Numbered from the stretch's first letter, positions 9,701 to 19,033 are shown. The stretch: DNA of 64,000 bases from GCA-2862585 sp965661345 (GCA_965661345.1 CBFIDK010000002.1:124001-188000); one strand, 5' to 3'. Notes: a model not told the origin generated them from the letters alone. Program-made: numbers and translations.

Positions 9701-9802
9701 AGTGACAAAGCTGTAGGAAAACCCACTCAAAAAGTAAAAGAAGAACATCAATTATTATACCATTGTGATACCTTAGACGAACACCAAGGTCACAATCATT
9801 AA
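6797..9802 (+). CDS. Exported two-domain amidohydrolase, C-terminal domain with metal site
   Basis: A 1001-residue exported protein: signal peptide MKSTITILSVVFMSITAFAQ, then two amidohydrolase-superfamily units. The C-terminal unit (about 550-960) has the metal ligands of the imidazolonepropionase-like branch: H618 and H620 in DEHSHIA, H784 in TCHS, H810 in THILEGY and D864 in NSDD. The N-terminal unit (about 45-430) keeps the superfamily ends (YIYPSFIDLHST, LTTNPAELL...GKLANFIV), but its HxH is HST, so it is probably not catalytic. An acidic run of glutamates near residue 515 separates them. Likely a periplasmic or outer-membrane hydrolase of cyclic amides or dipeptides; the substrate is unknown. 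The next gene follows after 10 bases. Confidence 0.85.
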   Translation: MKSTITILSVVFMSITAFAQHTFPINGVANSFDATHAFTNATLVISPQQTIKNGTLIIMDDKIVSASADTTIPKGAIIHDMTGKYIYPSFIDLHSTYGIEKAKKKIWSSRPQYKSTNKSGAGWNEAVHPEVDANELFSVSNSDAESYRAAGFGVVLSHQNNGIARGSGVVTTLADESENMTILKGKASAHYSLNKGNSLQKYPSSLMGTLALIHQTYLDAEWYDQGNTKEYNRSLEAWNELQDVPQFFEVNDKLDIFRIHKIAEEFEIDYIIIGNGDEYQRLNELEKTNFSVVTPLNFPDAYDVSNPQAAQMVSLKKMKHWELAPSNPARLFDQGIFTAFTTKDLEKRTDFIDKVREAIKHGLTVKDALSALTTNPAELLEMSAKIGSLEAGKLANFIVCSDPIFDAGEIQSNWIQGKEYIINSEQFIDLRGTFLSAEKDTFVISGSINKIKGTLQRDTSEYKTKLVQEGPHLSLQYELEDGVYRINSLYSNDTLKGNITMPNGDTQEWQAQRIEAHEEEEEEDANEDSEVYVNDVWFPNMAYGWDKKPSQNNTIFRNATVWTNEAVGTIQETDVAISEGKIIKVGIDIIAEELFKNNEYQEIDAQGLHLTSGIIDEHSHIAISRGVNEGTQASSAEVSIANVINSDDINIYRQLSGGVTTAQLLHGSANPIGGQSGIIKFRWGSSPEEMKFEGADGFIKFALGENVKQSNWGDYERIRFPQTRMGVEQVFYDHFLRARAYEEEWEKYNSLSLSDKRKTLAPREDLEMNTLVEILNSERFITCHSYVQSEINMLMHVADSMGFTLNTFTHILEGYKVADKMKKHGAGASTFSDWWAYKFEVNDAIPYNASILADMGVVTAINSDDAEMARRLNQEAAKAVKYGNVSEEEAWKMVTLNPAKLLHIDDRVGSIKSGKDADIVLWTENPLSVYAKVQQTYVDGRCYFDIEKDKALRERNKTERARLIQRMLSDKAVGKPTQKVKEEHQLLYHCDTLDEHQGHNH

Positions 9803-9812
9803 AAAAAACACA

Positions 9813-11087
9813 ATGAGAACATTCATTTTTATACTTACCCTATTGCCATTTTTTACTGTTGCCCAACACATTCTTTTTTTAGGCGGAAAAGCACATATTG
9901 GAAATGGCAAAAGCATTGAAATATCGGCCATTTCCATGAAGGATGGAAAATTAGAAATGGTGGCTAATGCAACTAATATTCGCATTAACCCTCAAGCTTT
10001 TGATACCATTATTCATATCTATGACCATCACGTATATCCAGGATTCATTTCAACAAACACAACTCTTGGAATCACTGAAATAGGTGCCGTAAGAGCAACT
10101 AACGACTATAGAGAAACAGGTGTTTTCAAGCCACACGTTCGCTCACTAATCGCCTACAATGCTGAAAGCACAATAACCCCAACAATTAGAAGCAATGGTG
10201 TTTTGCTAGCACAAGTAGCGCCAAAAGGTGGACGTATTGCAGGAACCTCATCAGTCATGAAACTGGATGGCTGGAACTGGGAAGATGCGGCTCAAAAAGT
10301 TGATGATGGCATTCACCTCAACTGGCCACGCTATTTTGTGCAAACCGGTTGGTGGGCAGAGCCTGGAGATATCGAAAAAACCGAGCAATACGATGCCCAA
10401 TGTCAAGAAGTTGAACGTTATTTTACAAAAGCAAAAAGCTTTTTTGATAGTAACAACCAATTGAATGATATTCAAATGCGTGCAATGAAAGGCTTATTTA
10501 ATGGCAACAAACGATTATACATACATGCTAACGGACAACGAGAAATTACCGATGCCGTGCTAATGGCTGAAAAAATGGATATTGAAAACATCGTTATTGT
10601 AGGAGCTCAACAAGCTCATAAAATGACCGCCTTTTTAAAAGAGCATAACGTTTCTTTATTACTAGATCGTATCCACCGTTTGCCATCAACCGAAGATAGT
10701 GATGTAGACATGCCCTACAAACAAGCTAAAACATTGTACGATGCCGGTATTACTTTTGGTTTTTGTTACCAAGGCGATATGGAGGCTATGGGACAAAGAA
10801 ATTTACCTTTTTCAGCAGGCACAGCTGTAGCCCACGGCTTGCCCTACGAACAAGCGGTTGCAGCCCTAACGCACAATACCGCAAAAATGTTAGGCATTGA
10901 CGACAAAGTTGGCACTTTACTAGCCGGTAAAGAAGCTACATTTTTTGTTTCAAAAGGCGATGCCTTAGATATGCTAGGTAATGAAGTGATATATGCATAC
11001 ATACAAGGAAAACCGATAGATTTAGACAATAAGCAAAAAGCATTAAACCGCAAGTTTAGAAGTAAATACGGACTACCTATCAAATAA
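9813..11087 (+). CDS. Exported amidohydrolase-like protein with degenerate metal site
   Basis: A 424-residue relative of the upstream protein, with signal peptide MRTFIFILTLLPFFTVAQ. The superfamily frame is present (YDHHVYPGFIS near residue 70, then LTHNTAKMLGIDDKVGTLLAGKEATFFV at the end), but where an active enzyme has HxH this one reads STNTT, and no clear set of later histidine ligands follows. It therefore looks like a catalytically dead partner, similar to the N-terminal half of the preceding protein. Tight spacing implies cotranscription, perhaps forming a heteromeric complex; that is inference. Confidence 0.78.
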   Translation: MRTFIFILTLLPFFTVAQHILFLGGKAHIGNGKSIEISAISMKDGKLEMVANATNIRINPQAFDTIIHIYDHHVYPGFISTNTTLGITEIGAVRATNDYRETGVFKPHVRSLIAYNAESTITPTIRSNGVLLAQVAPKGGRIAGTSSVMKLDGWNWEDAAQKVDDGIHLNWPRYFVQTGWWAEPGDIEKTEQYDAQCQEVERYFTKAKSFFDSNNQLNDIQMRAMKGLFNGNKRLYIHANGQREITDAVLMAEKMDIENIVIVGAQQAHKMTAFLKEHNVSLLLDRIHRLPSTEDSDVDMPYKQAKTLYDAGITFGFCYQGDMEAMGQRNLPFSAGTAVAHGLPYEQAVAALTHNTAKMLGIDDKVGTLLAGKEATFFVSKGDALDMLGNEVIYAYIQGKPIDLDNKQKALNRKFRSKYGLPIK

Positions 11088-11208
11088 CTTTAATTAAGCT
11101 TCGGATGTTTTTCATGATTTTTTTAATCTCTACTAAGTTTATATCGATTTAAAAGAATATTTTATGGATATTTGAAGTGTATTTTAACCTTACACATTTT
11201 CAAATCCA

Positions 11209-14200
11209 ATGAAATATTTATTTGTAATACTATTTTCTATTAGTTCGTTATACAGTTATTCTCAGCTACCAGATGGTAGTATAGCACCTGATTTTACCAC
11301 TACAGATGTAAACGGAAATTCTCATACGCTTTACGACTATTTAGACCAAGGTTACACAGTTATTCTACAAATAAGTGCTGTTTGGAGTGGTCCTGATTGG
11401 AATTATTCTTCAAATGGCGTGTTACAAGAAATTTGGGGAGCTCACGGCCCTGCTGGAGAGCCTGGCGTTAGTGCAAATACTACTGATGATGTAATGATTC
11501 TTTGGTTTGAAGGTGACCCAAACACCGCTCTTAGCGAACTAGAAAATAGTTCTTTTGGAAATTGGTTAGCTCCCAATGGCGTTGCGCTCAACTACCCTAT
11601 AATTAACGATGATAATATTGCCAGTCTATACAATTTGCCTTATTGGCCAATCATATACACTATTTGTCCAAACAGAATTCTAAAAGAATCTTCACAAGTT
11701 AACGCTGAAGCCCACTACGCTAACCTTTCAGAATGTATTGCTCCTTCTCAAGGTAACAATGCTGCATTGATCTCTTTAGAATCAACCATTGAAGCTACAG
11801 GCTGTGACGTAACTGCCTCGGGTAATCTTTCGGTTCTAGTCCAAAATTTAGGAACAGAATTATTAACTTCATTTACTGTTGAGGTTTTTAGTAATGGAGA
11901 GTCTGTTACTCAAGCAAATTATTTTGGTGATTTAGAAGTGTATCAAACTACAACAATTGACTTTGGCAACATCACTATCAATAGCGAATTGATTGAAATA
12001 GAACTTACTACAAGTGATGATAACACTGCAGATAATACTCTGTCTCATTTTATAAATATGAACAATGGTCAAACATCAGAAGAGGTTATAGTAAAACTTC
12101 TTACTGATAATTATGCCGCTGAAACTTACATGCAAATTACCGATGAAAATGGCTTAATAATATGGTCTGAAGGCAATGAAAATGTTGGTACAACTATTAA
12201 TACTAATGATGGTAATGCCCCTATAGATTATACTAATCCATTAGAAAACAATCAAAATTATGAGTGGAATGTAAATCTTCCAACCGATGGTTGTTTGAAA
12301 TTTACAATCTATGATTATTATGGAGATGGCTTAAATGCAGGTCAATGGGGTGGAACTAATGGAACTTGGTCCATTGAAAATAATAATGGTGTTTTGATGG
12401 AAGAACAAATCCAAATAAACTTTGGTGGAACTGATGAAGCTTATTTTACCAATAACTCTGGATTAAATTGTTCCGACCTTTTCTTCTCTGAATATGTTGA
12501 AGGCTCTTCCCTAAACAAAGCTTTAGAAATTTATAATCCAACGCCTAACATTATTGATTTGAGTAACTATTCCATAGAACGATATACCAATGGATCTAAT
12601 GTTGCTACGGATGAAATGAGTTTAAATGGGTTTTTATTACCTGGGCAAACTTGGGTAATAACTAATTCTGACACTGTTACCACTAACCAATTTGGATACG
12701 TTTCCATAGAGCTATATAATTTAGCTGATCAAACTGCACCACCCTTTCCATCACCATTATACTTTAATGGAAATGACGCATTATCTTTATCAAAAAATGG
12801 TGTCATTATTGATGTTTTTGGTAAAATCGGTGAAGACCCAGGTATTGCTTGGACTAATGATGCCAGCGCAGGTTTTACTGATGCTAATGGGGGACAATTT
12901 TGGACCCAAAATAGCACCTTAATTAGAAAATCAAACATTCAATATGGGATATCGACTAACCCATTATCTTTCAACCCTTCAAATCAATGGCATGTATTGC
13001 CAAGTAATACATTTTCAAATTTAGGCTCTCATCAGTGTGATTGTTTTGAAGACTTTTCTAAAACATATATCCCAGACGATAATTTTGAACAGTATTTAAT
13101 TGAAAATGGGTATGACGATATTTTAGATGACTCAGTATTAACGACTAACATCATAGATATTGAATATTTGGATGTTTCTAACAGAAATATTAGCAGTTTA
13201 ATAGGTATAGAAGACATGCCGTACTTATCGACTTTAGTATGCTATGATAATAATATTGCTGAAGTAGATCTTACCCAAAATTCAGCTCTTACATATCTTG
13301 ACATTTTTAATAATAACTTAACAGAAATAGATGTTACACAAAATTCAGCCCTTAACACTTTTTACGCCTCTGAAAATAACTTAACAGAAATAGATGTCAC
13401 ACAAAATACCAACCTTGAATATTTTGGATGTTGGGGTAATAATTTAAGCACTATTGATGTCAGTCAAAATTTGAATCTTATATGGTTTACTGTTGCACAA
13501 AATAATATTAGCTCAATTGACCTAACTAATAACTCATTACTTACTGAGCTATATATATCTTACAATGCCCTTTCTTCATTAGACATCTCGCAAAATACTC
13601 AACTTATATACTTAGCTGCTGAGGCTAATAATCTAAGCACAATTGACCTCACTAATAACTTATTAATTGAATACTTATTTGTTTTCAATAATCAATTAAC
13701 TAATCTTAACCTTTCTCAAAATCAAAACCTATTTATACTCTATTGTAATTTTAATTATTTGGAAGAACTTGACCTAACAAATTGTCCATTGCTTTCCATT
13801 CTAGATTGTAGATTCAATAATCTAAATGAATTGGATATTAGTCAAAATATCAACTTAAATTCGTTGTCCCTAAACGGTGGCAATACAAATCTATTCTGTA
13901 TAACAACCCACGATACCGCTTGGGCAAACAGTCAACTCCAATTCTTTTTATCTGATGATAAGTTTTTTAGTGAAAACTGTGATCAGGAAAACATTATTGC
14001 AAGCTGTTTCGACGAAACTGCTCTAAACTATGACGACACCCAATACGATGAAACACAATACATACTAGTCAATGAGGGCTGCTTTAACGGCCTTACTTAT
14101 ATACCAGATGATGCTTTTGAACAACATCTTATCAACCTCGGCTTTGATGATGTCATGGATAATTACATGAGTACTTATACGGCTCAAAATATTTCTCAAT

Positions 14201-16482
14201 TATTTATAAATAATTTGGACGTCTATGACCTAACGGGCATTGAAGACTTTGAAATTTTAAATTATGTAAGTCTTTACAATTTACCAATCGACTCAATAAA
14301 TTTAAGTTCAAACACTAACTTACTGAGTGTAAATATCCATAACACAAATGTTAACTACCTGAATCTTCAAAACAATAATAATACCAACTTATATTTAAGT
14401 TCCGAAAATAATGCTGCTTTAGCGTGTATTCTTGTTGATGATGTGGAGTATGCTTCTAATACATGGACTGTCGAAAATGATAACATTGACTCTTGGACGA
14501 GTTTTTCAGAGCTCAGCTTTGATTATACACTTACTATCAATGCTGCGTCAGGCCCTCAAAATTGTGACGGTTTAGTAATAATAGACGTTGCAGAAAGCCT
14601 ATCTTCCTACAACTACAGTTGGAATGGCTCTACATCCTCCAGCTTTACTTACTTATGTGGTGGAGAGAATACTTTTGAAATTTCTGACCCTAACGGCCAA
14701 TGCTCACAGACAACTACTATTTTTGTTGGCCCTTACGTTATGGGTTGTATGGATTTAGAAGCTTGTAATTACAACCCTCAAGCTAATCAGCAAGATAACT
14801 CATGCATATATCCCATTCAATACTACGATTGTAATTTTAACTGCATTAATGATTCGGATAATGATGGAACATGTGATGAATTGGAAGTATTTGGCTGCAC
14901 AACAACTTCTTCGCCAAATTACAACCCAAATGCCACTGAAGATGATGGCTCATGTATAGAATGTAGTTTAGATTTGGAATACATAACTAATTTCCCTACG
15001 AATACAACCTCATGTGATGGAATAATAGGTGTCATTGTCAACAACTCACAATACGATTTTAGCATTTACGTAAATAATGTGGAACTATCATCAAACTACA
15101 ATTTCAATTCTTGCTATGGTAATAATTTTATTTATGTTGAAGACGAAATAGGCTGTTCTGTTTCAGAGGTTTTATTCTTAAATGCTGAAAATATAGACGG
15201 TTGCACCGACCCAACTGCATTAAACTTTAATAGTGACGCAACTAATGACGATGGCTCATGCGTATATTCTAATCTAGAGGCTTGTGAATTTACACCATCA
15301 GGATTATATGTTGATAATATTATCCACAATAGAATATCCTTTAATTGGTCAGCACCAAATGTGTCTCCTTCGCATTATATGATTCGATATCGTCCTGTTG
15401 GAACCAGCAACTGGACGGTTATTGCTGCTGGTCCTCAAACTCCAGCAGCCTTTAACGGCACAACAAGAACGCGTTTCTTTATGGAGCCATCTACTACCTA
15501 TGAATGGTCAATGAGAGCTAGACTATTAAACACTGACGGAACGACTAACTGCCAATCGCCATGGTCGCCAAATTCGCAATACACCACCCTACCTTCTTGT
15601 GCTAATCTTGAAAACCTATCCGTTTCTACAGAAGCTAATTGGGTAACATTCTTTGCAGATGCACCAGATGCATCGTGGGGTGTATGGCAATCTAAAGGAA
15701 AAATCAGAGAAATAGGCACAAACGCCTACCGCTATGTGAATGGTAACTCTAATGGAGATATAAATGGTTTAAAAGGAAACTTTGCCGCCAGCACAAATTA
15801 TGAATGGCATACTAAAGCATGGTGTACTGGAAATCCTAACCCAAATGGAGCGTCTGACCCCATGTACCATTCGGGCTGGGGAGATTTTTCTTCATTCTCT
15901 ACTGAAGACCCATGTGATAAGATGCCTTTAAACCTAAGTACCAGTTCAAATGGGGCAAATACGGCAGTAATAATGTCATGGGATACACCTCTAAGTGGTG
16001 CTCCTGACCATTATTTCCTTGAAATGACGAATACTACAACGGGTCAGCAATTTCAGTGGAATAACATCCCTGGCTCTGTAACTTCACAGGCCAAATACAA
16101 TCAAAACAACGGAGACGTTATTGCTTGGAAAATAAGGGGCGCATGTGGTGCAAATGGGACTTCATGGGCAACACCATTTTCTCAAACAGAGTATTACATA
16201 TTAGGCGGTACAAGACTAGAAAACAAACAATTTTCAGAACTTGAGGTTTCTCCAAACCCTTCAAGAGGAATATTTAACGTAAATTTTGAAACTCTAGAAA
16301 ACAATACTGTTGATATTGCAATAACAAACTACCTTGGCAAAAAAGTTTATTCAAAGCAATTCAATAGTCCAGATCCTATTTTTAATAAATCCATTGATAT
16401 AAGCTCGAATGCTAACGGCATTTATTTACTAACGGTTAAAACTGATGCTGGTATTGTCAATAAACGAATTGTGATCCAGTAA
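11209..16482 (+). CDS. Giant T9SS-secreted multidomain protein (Trx-like, lamin-tail, LRR, FnIII)
   Basis: 1757 residues. In order: signal peptide 1-19; a thioredoxin/redoxin-like fold about 20-185 in which the usual CxxC is SGPD (residues 60-63); a lamin-tail-like domain from about 419 (FFSEYVEG, ALEIYNPT); a leucine-rich repeat block from about 620, opened by YIPDDNFEQYL, with repeats of the type LTEIDVTQN, and a second short LRR block from about 964; three cysteine motifs of the type GCTDPTALNFNSDATNDDG near 1178, 1229 and 1331; fibronectin III-like domains about 1360-1660; and a type A T9SS sorting domain from about 1680 (VSPNPSRGIFN ... NGIYLLTV ... KRIVIQ). It should be exported, passed through T9SS and bound to or released from the cell surface; the LRR and FnIII parts suggest adhesion. 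A 40-bp palindrome follows. Confidence 0.88.
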   Translation: MKYLFVILFSISSLYSYSQLPDGSIAPDFTTTDVNGNSHTLYDYLDQGYTVILQISAVWSGPDWNYSSNGVLQEIWGAHGPAGEPGVSANTTDDVMILWFEGDPNTALSELENSSFGNWLAPNGVALNYPIINDDNIASLYNLPYWPIIYTICPNRILKESSQVNAEAHYANLSECIAPSQGNNAALISLESTIEATGCDVTASGNLSVLVQNLGTELLTSFTVEVFSNGESVTQANYFGDLEVYQTTTIDFGNITINSELIEIELTTSDDNTADNTLSHFINMNNGQTSEEVIVKLLTDNYAAETYMQITDENGLIIWSEGNENVGTTINTNDGNAPIDYTNPLENNQNYEWNVNLPTDGCLKFTIYDYYGDGLNAGQWGGTNGTWSIENNNGVLMEEQIQINFGGTDEAYFTNNSGLNCSDLFFSEYVEGSSLNKALEIYNPTPNIIDLSNYSIERYTNGSNVATDEMSLNGFLLPGQTWVITNSDTVTTNQFGYVSIELYNLADQTAPPFPSPLYFNGNDALSLSKNGVIIDVFGKIGEDPGIAWTNDASAGFTDANGGQFWTQNSTLIRKSNIQYGISTNPLSFNPSNQWHVLPSNTFSNLGSHQCDCFEDFSKTYIPDDNFEQYLIENGYDDILDDSVLTTNIIDIEYLDVSNRNISSLIGIEDMPYLSTLVCYDNNIAEVDLTQNSALTYLDIFNNNLTEIDVTQNSALNTFYASENNLTEIDVTQNTNLEYFGCWGNNLSTIDVSQNLNLIWFTVAQNNISSIDLTNNSLLTELYISYNALSSLDISQNTQLIYLAAEANNLSTIDLTNNLLIEYLFVFNNQLTNLNLSQNQNLFILYCNFNYLEELDLTNCPLLSILDCRFNNLNELDISQNINLNSLSLNGGNTNLFCITTHDTAWANSQLQFFLSDDKFFSENCDQENIIASCFDETALNYDDTQYDETQYILVNEGCFNGLTYIPDDAFEQHLINLGFDDVMDNYMSTYTAQNISQLFINNLDVYDLTGIEDFEILNYVSLYNLPIDSINLSSNTNLLSVNIHNTNVNYLNLQNNNNTNLYLSSENNAALACILVDDVEYASNTWTVENDNIDSWTSFSELSFDYTLTINAASGPQNCDGLVIIDVAESLSSYNYSWNGSTSSSFTYLCGGENTFEISDPNGQCSQTTTIFVGPYVMGCMDLEACNYNPQANQQDNSCIYPIQYYDCNFNCINDSDNDGTCDELEVFGCTTTSSPNYNPNATEDDGSCIECSLDLEYITNFPTNTTSCDGIIGVIVNNSQYDFSIYVNNVELSSNYNFNSCYGNNFIYVEDEIGCSVSEVLFLNAENIDGCTDPTALNFNSDATNDDGSCVYSNLEACEFTPSGLYVDNIIHNRISFNWSAPNVSPSHYMIRYRPVGTSNWTVIAAGPQTPAAFNGTTRTRFFMEPSTTYEWSMRARLLNTDGTTNCQSPWSPNSQYTTLPSCANLENLSVSTEANWVTFFADAPDASWGVWQSKGKIREIGTNAYRYVNGNSNGDINGLKGNFAASTNYEWHTKAWCTGNPNPNGASDPMYHSGWGDFSSFSTEDPCDKMPLNLSTSSNGANTAVIMSWDTPLSGAPDHYFLEMTNTTTGQQFQWNNIPGSVTSQAKYNQNNGDVIAWKIRGACGANGTSWATPFSQTEYYILGGTRLENKQFSELEVSPNPSRGIFNVNFETLENNTVDIAITNYLGKKVYSKQFNSPDPIFNKSIDISSNANGIYLLTVKTDAGIVNKRIVIQ

Positions 16483-16500
16483 AAAAGAAAATTCTAAACA

Positions 16501-16540
16501 TATTAAGAGACGGAACTAAATTTAGTTCCGTCTCTTAATA
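16501..16540. terminator. Perfect 40-bp palindrome, bidirectional terminator
   Basis: Two 20-base arms without a loop (TATTAAGAGACGGAACTAAA and its exact complement). It sits between the convergent T9SS gene and trpS, and the trpS stop codon (16535-16537) lies inside the right arm. An A-rich stretch on the left gives a U-rich tail for transcripts from the trpS side. Confidence 0.7.
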
Positions 16541-17503
16541 CCCTACTTTTTTCCTTACACGTTCTAGAACAGAACGAGCAATGAGCCTAGCTTTTTCAGC
16601 GCCTTTTTGTAATTCAGCTTCTATCTCTTCGGTATGTGCCATTAGGTGATTAAAGCGTTCTCTTTCGTTTGAAAAAGAATCAAGAATAAGCTCAAATAAA
16701 ACTTGTTTGGCATGTCCATAACCAAAATTCCCGCCTTCGTATTTAGTTTTCAAATCAGAAATCTGAGCGTCTGAAGCAAGAAGTTCATACAACTTAAAGA
16801 CATTACACGATGTCCAATCTTTAGGATCTTCTAATGGTGTGCTATCTGTAACAATACCCATAACTTGCTTTCTCAATTTCTTTTCTGGTAAAAAAATGTC
16901 AATGAAATTATTATACGACTTACTCATTTTTTGACCATCAGTTCCAGGGATAGTCATCACACGCTCGTCGATTTGTGCTTCAGGCAAAACCAAAATATCG
17001 CCATAAGCATGGTTAAACGAACCGGCTATATCGCGCGTCATTTCAAGGTGTTGTTGCTGATCTTTTCCCACTGGTACAATTTCAGCATCGTACAATAAGA
17101 TATCGGCAGCCATTAAGACTGGATAAGTAAATAATCCAGAATTTACATCTGATAAACGACTGGCTTTATCTTTAAAAGAATGGGCATTTGCTAGCATGGG
17201 ATAAGGCGTAAAGCAATTCAGATACCACATTAACTCACACACTTCAGTGACATCCGACTGACGATAAAAAAGGTTTTTGGAAGTATCGAAGCCAAAAGCA
17301 AGCCAGGTCGCCGCAGTAGCATAAGTATTTTGGCGCAATGTATCCGCTTCTCTAATGGTGGTTAGCGAATGTAAATCTGCGATAAACAACAGGCTTTCAT
17401 TTGCCGGATTTTGCGATAATTTAATTGCTGGAACAATAGCACCTAAAATATTTCCAAGATGTGGAACACCTGTACTTTGAATGCCTGTTAAAACTCTTGC
17501 CAT
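16535..17503 (-). CDS. trpS: Tryptophan--tRNA ligase
   Basis: Class I aminoacyl-tRNA synthetase charging tRNA-Trp in the cytoplasm. The HIGH-type motif is PHLGN near residue 18 and the KMSKS motif is intact in DGQKMSKSYNNF; GKDQQQHLEMTRDIA is the family tryptophan/ATP-pocket stretch. Length 322 matches bacterial TrpRS. The gene ends inside a perfect palindrome shared with the convergent T9SS gene. A TATTTTTA box (17521-17528, minus strand) may be its promoter, 17 bases before the start. Confidence 0.97.
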   Translation of the reverse strand: MARVLTGIQSTGVPHLGNILGAIVPAIKLSQNPANESLLFIADLHSLTTIREADTLRQNTYATAATWLAFGFDTSKNLFYRQSDVTEVCELMWYLNCFTPYPMLANAHSFKDKASRLSDVNSGLFTYPVLMAADILLYDAEIVPVGKDQQQHLEMTRDIAGSFNHAYGDILVLPEAQIDERVMTIPGTDGQKMSKSYNNFIDIFLPEKKLRKQVMGIVTDSTPLEDPKDWTSCNVFKLYELLASDAQISDLKTKYEGGNFGYGHAKQVLFELILDSFSNERERFNHLMAHTEEIEAELQKGAEKARLIARSVLERVRKKVGY

Positions 17504-17559
17504 AAGTCAATTTTGAAGTGTAAAAATAACAATTGCTTTAAAAAAGTCGATGAATTAGC

Positions 17560-17567
17560 TATTTTTG
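17560..17567 (+). promoter_or_regulatory. -7 promoter box TATTTTTG of plsC-gatC
   Basis: Exact TAnnTTTG ending eight bases before the ATG at 17576. A TTG at 17533-17535 may be a loosely spaced -33 element. Confidence 0.5.
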
Positions 17568-17575
17568 TTTGATAA

Positions 17576-18307
17576 ATGAAAATAATACAATCAGCTCTTA
17601 GTCTTTTATGGCGATTTTGGTTCTTACTAACCTTCGCTATACCCTTTCTAGCCCTTTTACCCTTTACCATTTTCATGACCCTTAGCCCAAAGTTTTATCC
17701 TCTCTTATATTTCTTTTTACACCGTATCAGTAAATTTATGATGTACGCTAGCGGTATTATTCCAATCATAAAAAAAGAACATAAACTAGACCCAAAAAAG
17801 CAATATTTATTGTTAAGTAATCATGGCTCTACGCTAGATATACCCATGATGTTTTTTATAAGTAAAAAGCCAATCGCTTTTATTGGAAAAGAATCACTTG
17901 TAAAACTGCCCATATTTGGCTATTACTACAAGCGCTTTAATGTTTTGGTAAATAGAACTAGCTTAAGAAACTCTTACCAAGCTTTCGAACAAGCTGGTGA
18001 AAAAATTAAGGCAGGTCAAAACATGGTTATTTACCCTGAGGGAGGCATTATAAAAGATGAAAGGCGTCTTGCAAAATTTAAAAATGGACCATTTAGATTA
18101 GCCGTAGAGCAAAATGTTTGTGTAATTCCTATTACATTTGCAGATAATAAAAACATATTTCCTGAACGTTTTACAAAAGGAAAACCCATGCGAGCAAGGG
18201 TAACTATTCACAAACCCATAGAAAATTGTTCAAGCATGAACATTGAAGAGCTCAAGGAAAAAGTGTTTAACACTATAGAACAAGAATTGATTCGATATGA
18301 AAATTGA
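17576..18307 (+). CDS. plsC: 1-acyl-sn-glycerol-3-phosphate acyltransferase
   Basis: Transfers an acyl chain to lysophosphatidate to make phosphatidate at the inner membrane. A hydrophobic N-terminal region (about 10-60) anchors it. The catalytic HX4D motif is SNHGSTLDIP near residue 82, and the glycerol-phosphate motif is YPEGG near residue 155. Length 243 is typical. The gene overlaps gatC by 11 bases, so they share one transcript although their functions are unrelated. Confidence 0.9.
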   Translation: MKIIQSALSLLWRFWFLLTFAIPFLALLPFTIFMTLSPKFYPLLYFFLHRISKFMMYASGIIPIIKKEHKLDPKKQYLLLSNHGSTLDIPMMFFISKKPIAFIGKESLVKLPIFGYYYKRFNVLVNRTSLRNSYQAFEQAGEKIKAGQNMVIYPEGGIIKDERRLAKFKNGPFRLAVEQNVCVIPITFADNKNIFPERFTKGKPMRARVTIHKPIENCSSMNIEELKEKVFNTIEQELIRYEN

Positions 18308-18587
18308 CCAAACACTCATAGATAAACTTGCCAGACTAAGCCAGTTAGAATTTAATTCTGACACAAAAGCTAAAATGGAAGAAGATTTAAATAAAATTTT
18401 GGCTTTTGTAGATAAACTTAACGAAGTCGATACCGAAAACATAGATCCGCTAATTTATTTAAATGAAGAAACTAATAAGTTAAGAGAAGATGAGATTGGT
18501 AAACACTCTCCAAAAAAAGAGGCACTTAAAAATGCCCCGACTAAAGATTCGGATTATTTCAAAGTGCCTACCGTATTAAAAAAGTAA
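18297..18587 (+). CDS. gatC: Asp-tRNA(Asn)/Glu-tRNA(Gln) amidotransferase subunit C
   Basis: Small subunit of the GatCAB complex that converts misacylated Glu-tRNA(Gln) or Asp-tRNA(Asn) to the amidated forms. Family hallmarks are KLARLSQLEF near the start, LNKILAFVDKLNEVDT in the middle and the C-terminal DYFKVPTVLKK. 96 residues is normal. The start lies inside plsC (11-base overlap). gatA and gatB are not in the window, so the complex is encoded at separate loci. Confidence 0.93.
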   Translation: MKIDQTLIDKLARLSQLEFNSDTKAKMEEDLNKILAFVDKLNEVDTENIDPLIYLNEETNKLREDEIGKHSPKKEALKNAPTKDSDYFKVPTVLKK

Positions 18588-18589
18588 TT

Positions 18590-19003
18590 TTAGCAGTTTT
18601 CGTCGAAAGCTTGCATTAAATTCTCAGCAATCATTTCTGCTGGACGACCTTCAATGTGATGCCTTTCAATAAAATGTACTAGCTCACCACCTTTAAATAA
18701 AGCAATGGATGGAGATGATGGAGGATAAGGCAAACAATACTCTCTCACTTTTGCTACAGCGTCTTTATCTTGACCTGCAAATACTGTTGTTAGGCTGGTC
18801 GGGGTTTTAGAATGCTTAGCGGCCATCTTCACGGCAGGACGAGCATTTCCTGCAGCACAACCACAAACAGAATTAATCATAACTAAAACTGTGCCTTCTT
18901 TTTTATCTAATACCGATGATACTTCATCAGCTGTTTTCAATTCTTGGAAACCTGCCTCTGTAAGGTCAAGTCGCATGGGTGTGCATATTTCTTCTGGATA
19001 CAT
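18590..19003 (-). CDS. BrxA/BrxB family bacilliredoxin
   Basis: Thioredoxin-fold protein of the YphP/YqiW (bacilliredoxin) family, which in Firmicutes removes bacillithiol from proteins. The family active site CGC is present in NSVCGCAAGNARP (around residue 47), along with the start MYPEEICTPMR and the end HHIEGRPAEMIAENL. Length 137 is normal. Bacillithiol is made in some Bacteroidota, so a redox role fits. Own promoter at 19026-19033; its end nearly abuts the convergent gatC. Confidence 0.92.
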   Translation of the reverse strand: MYPEEICTPMRLDLTEAGFQELKTADEVSSVLDKKEGTVLVMINSVCGCAAGNARPAVKMAAKHSKTPTSLTTVFAGQDKDAVAKVREYCLPYPPSSPSIALFKGGELVHFIERHHIEGRPAEMIAENLMQAFDENC

Positions 19004-19025
19004 AGTAGTTTAAAGTTTAGTGGTA

Positions 19026-19033
19026 CAAAATTA
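19026..19033 (-). promoter_or_regulatory. -7 promoter box TAATTTTG of the bacilliredoxin gene
   Basis: Exact TAnnTTTG on the minus strand, 22 bases before ATG 19003; it overlaps the last codons of tadA. Confidence 0.5.
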
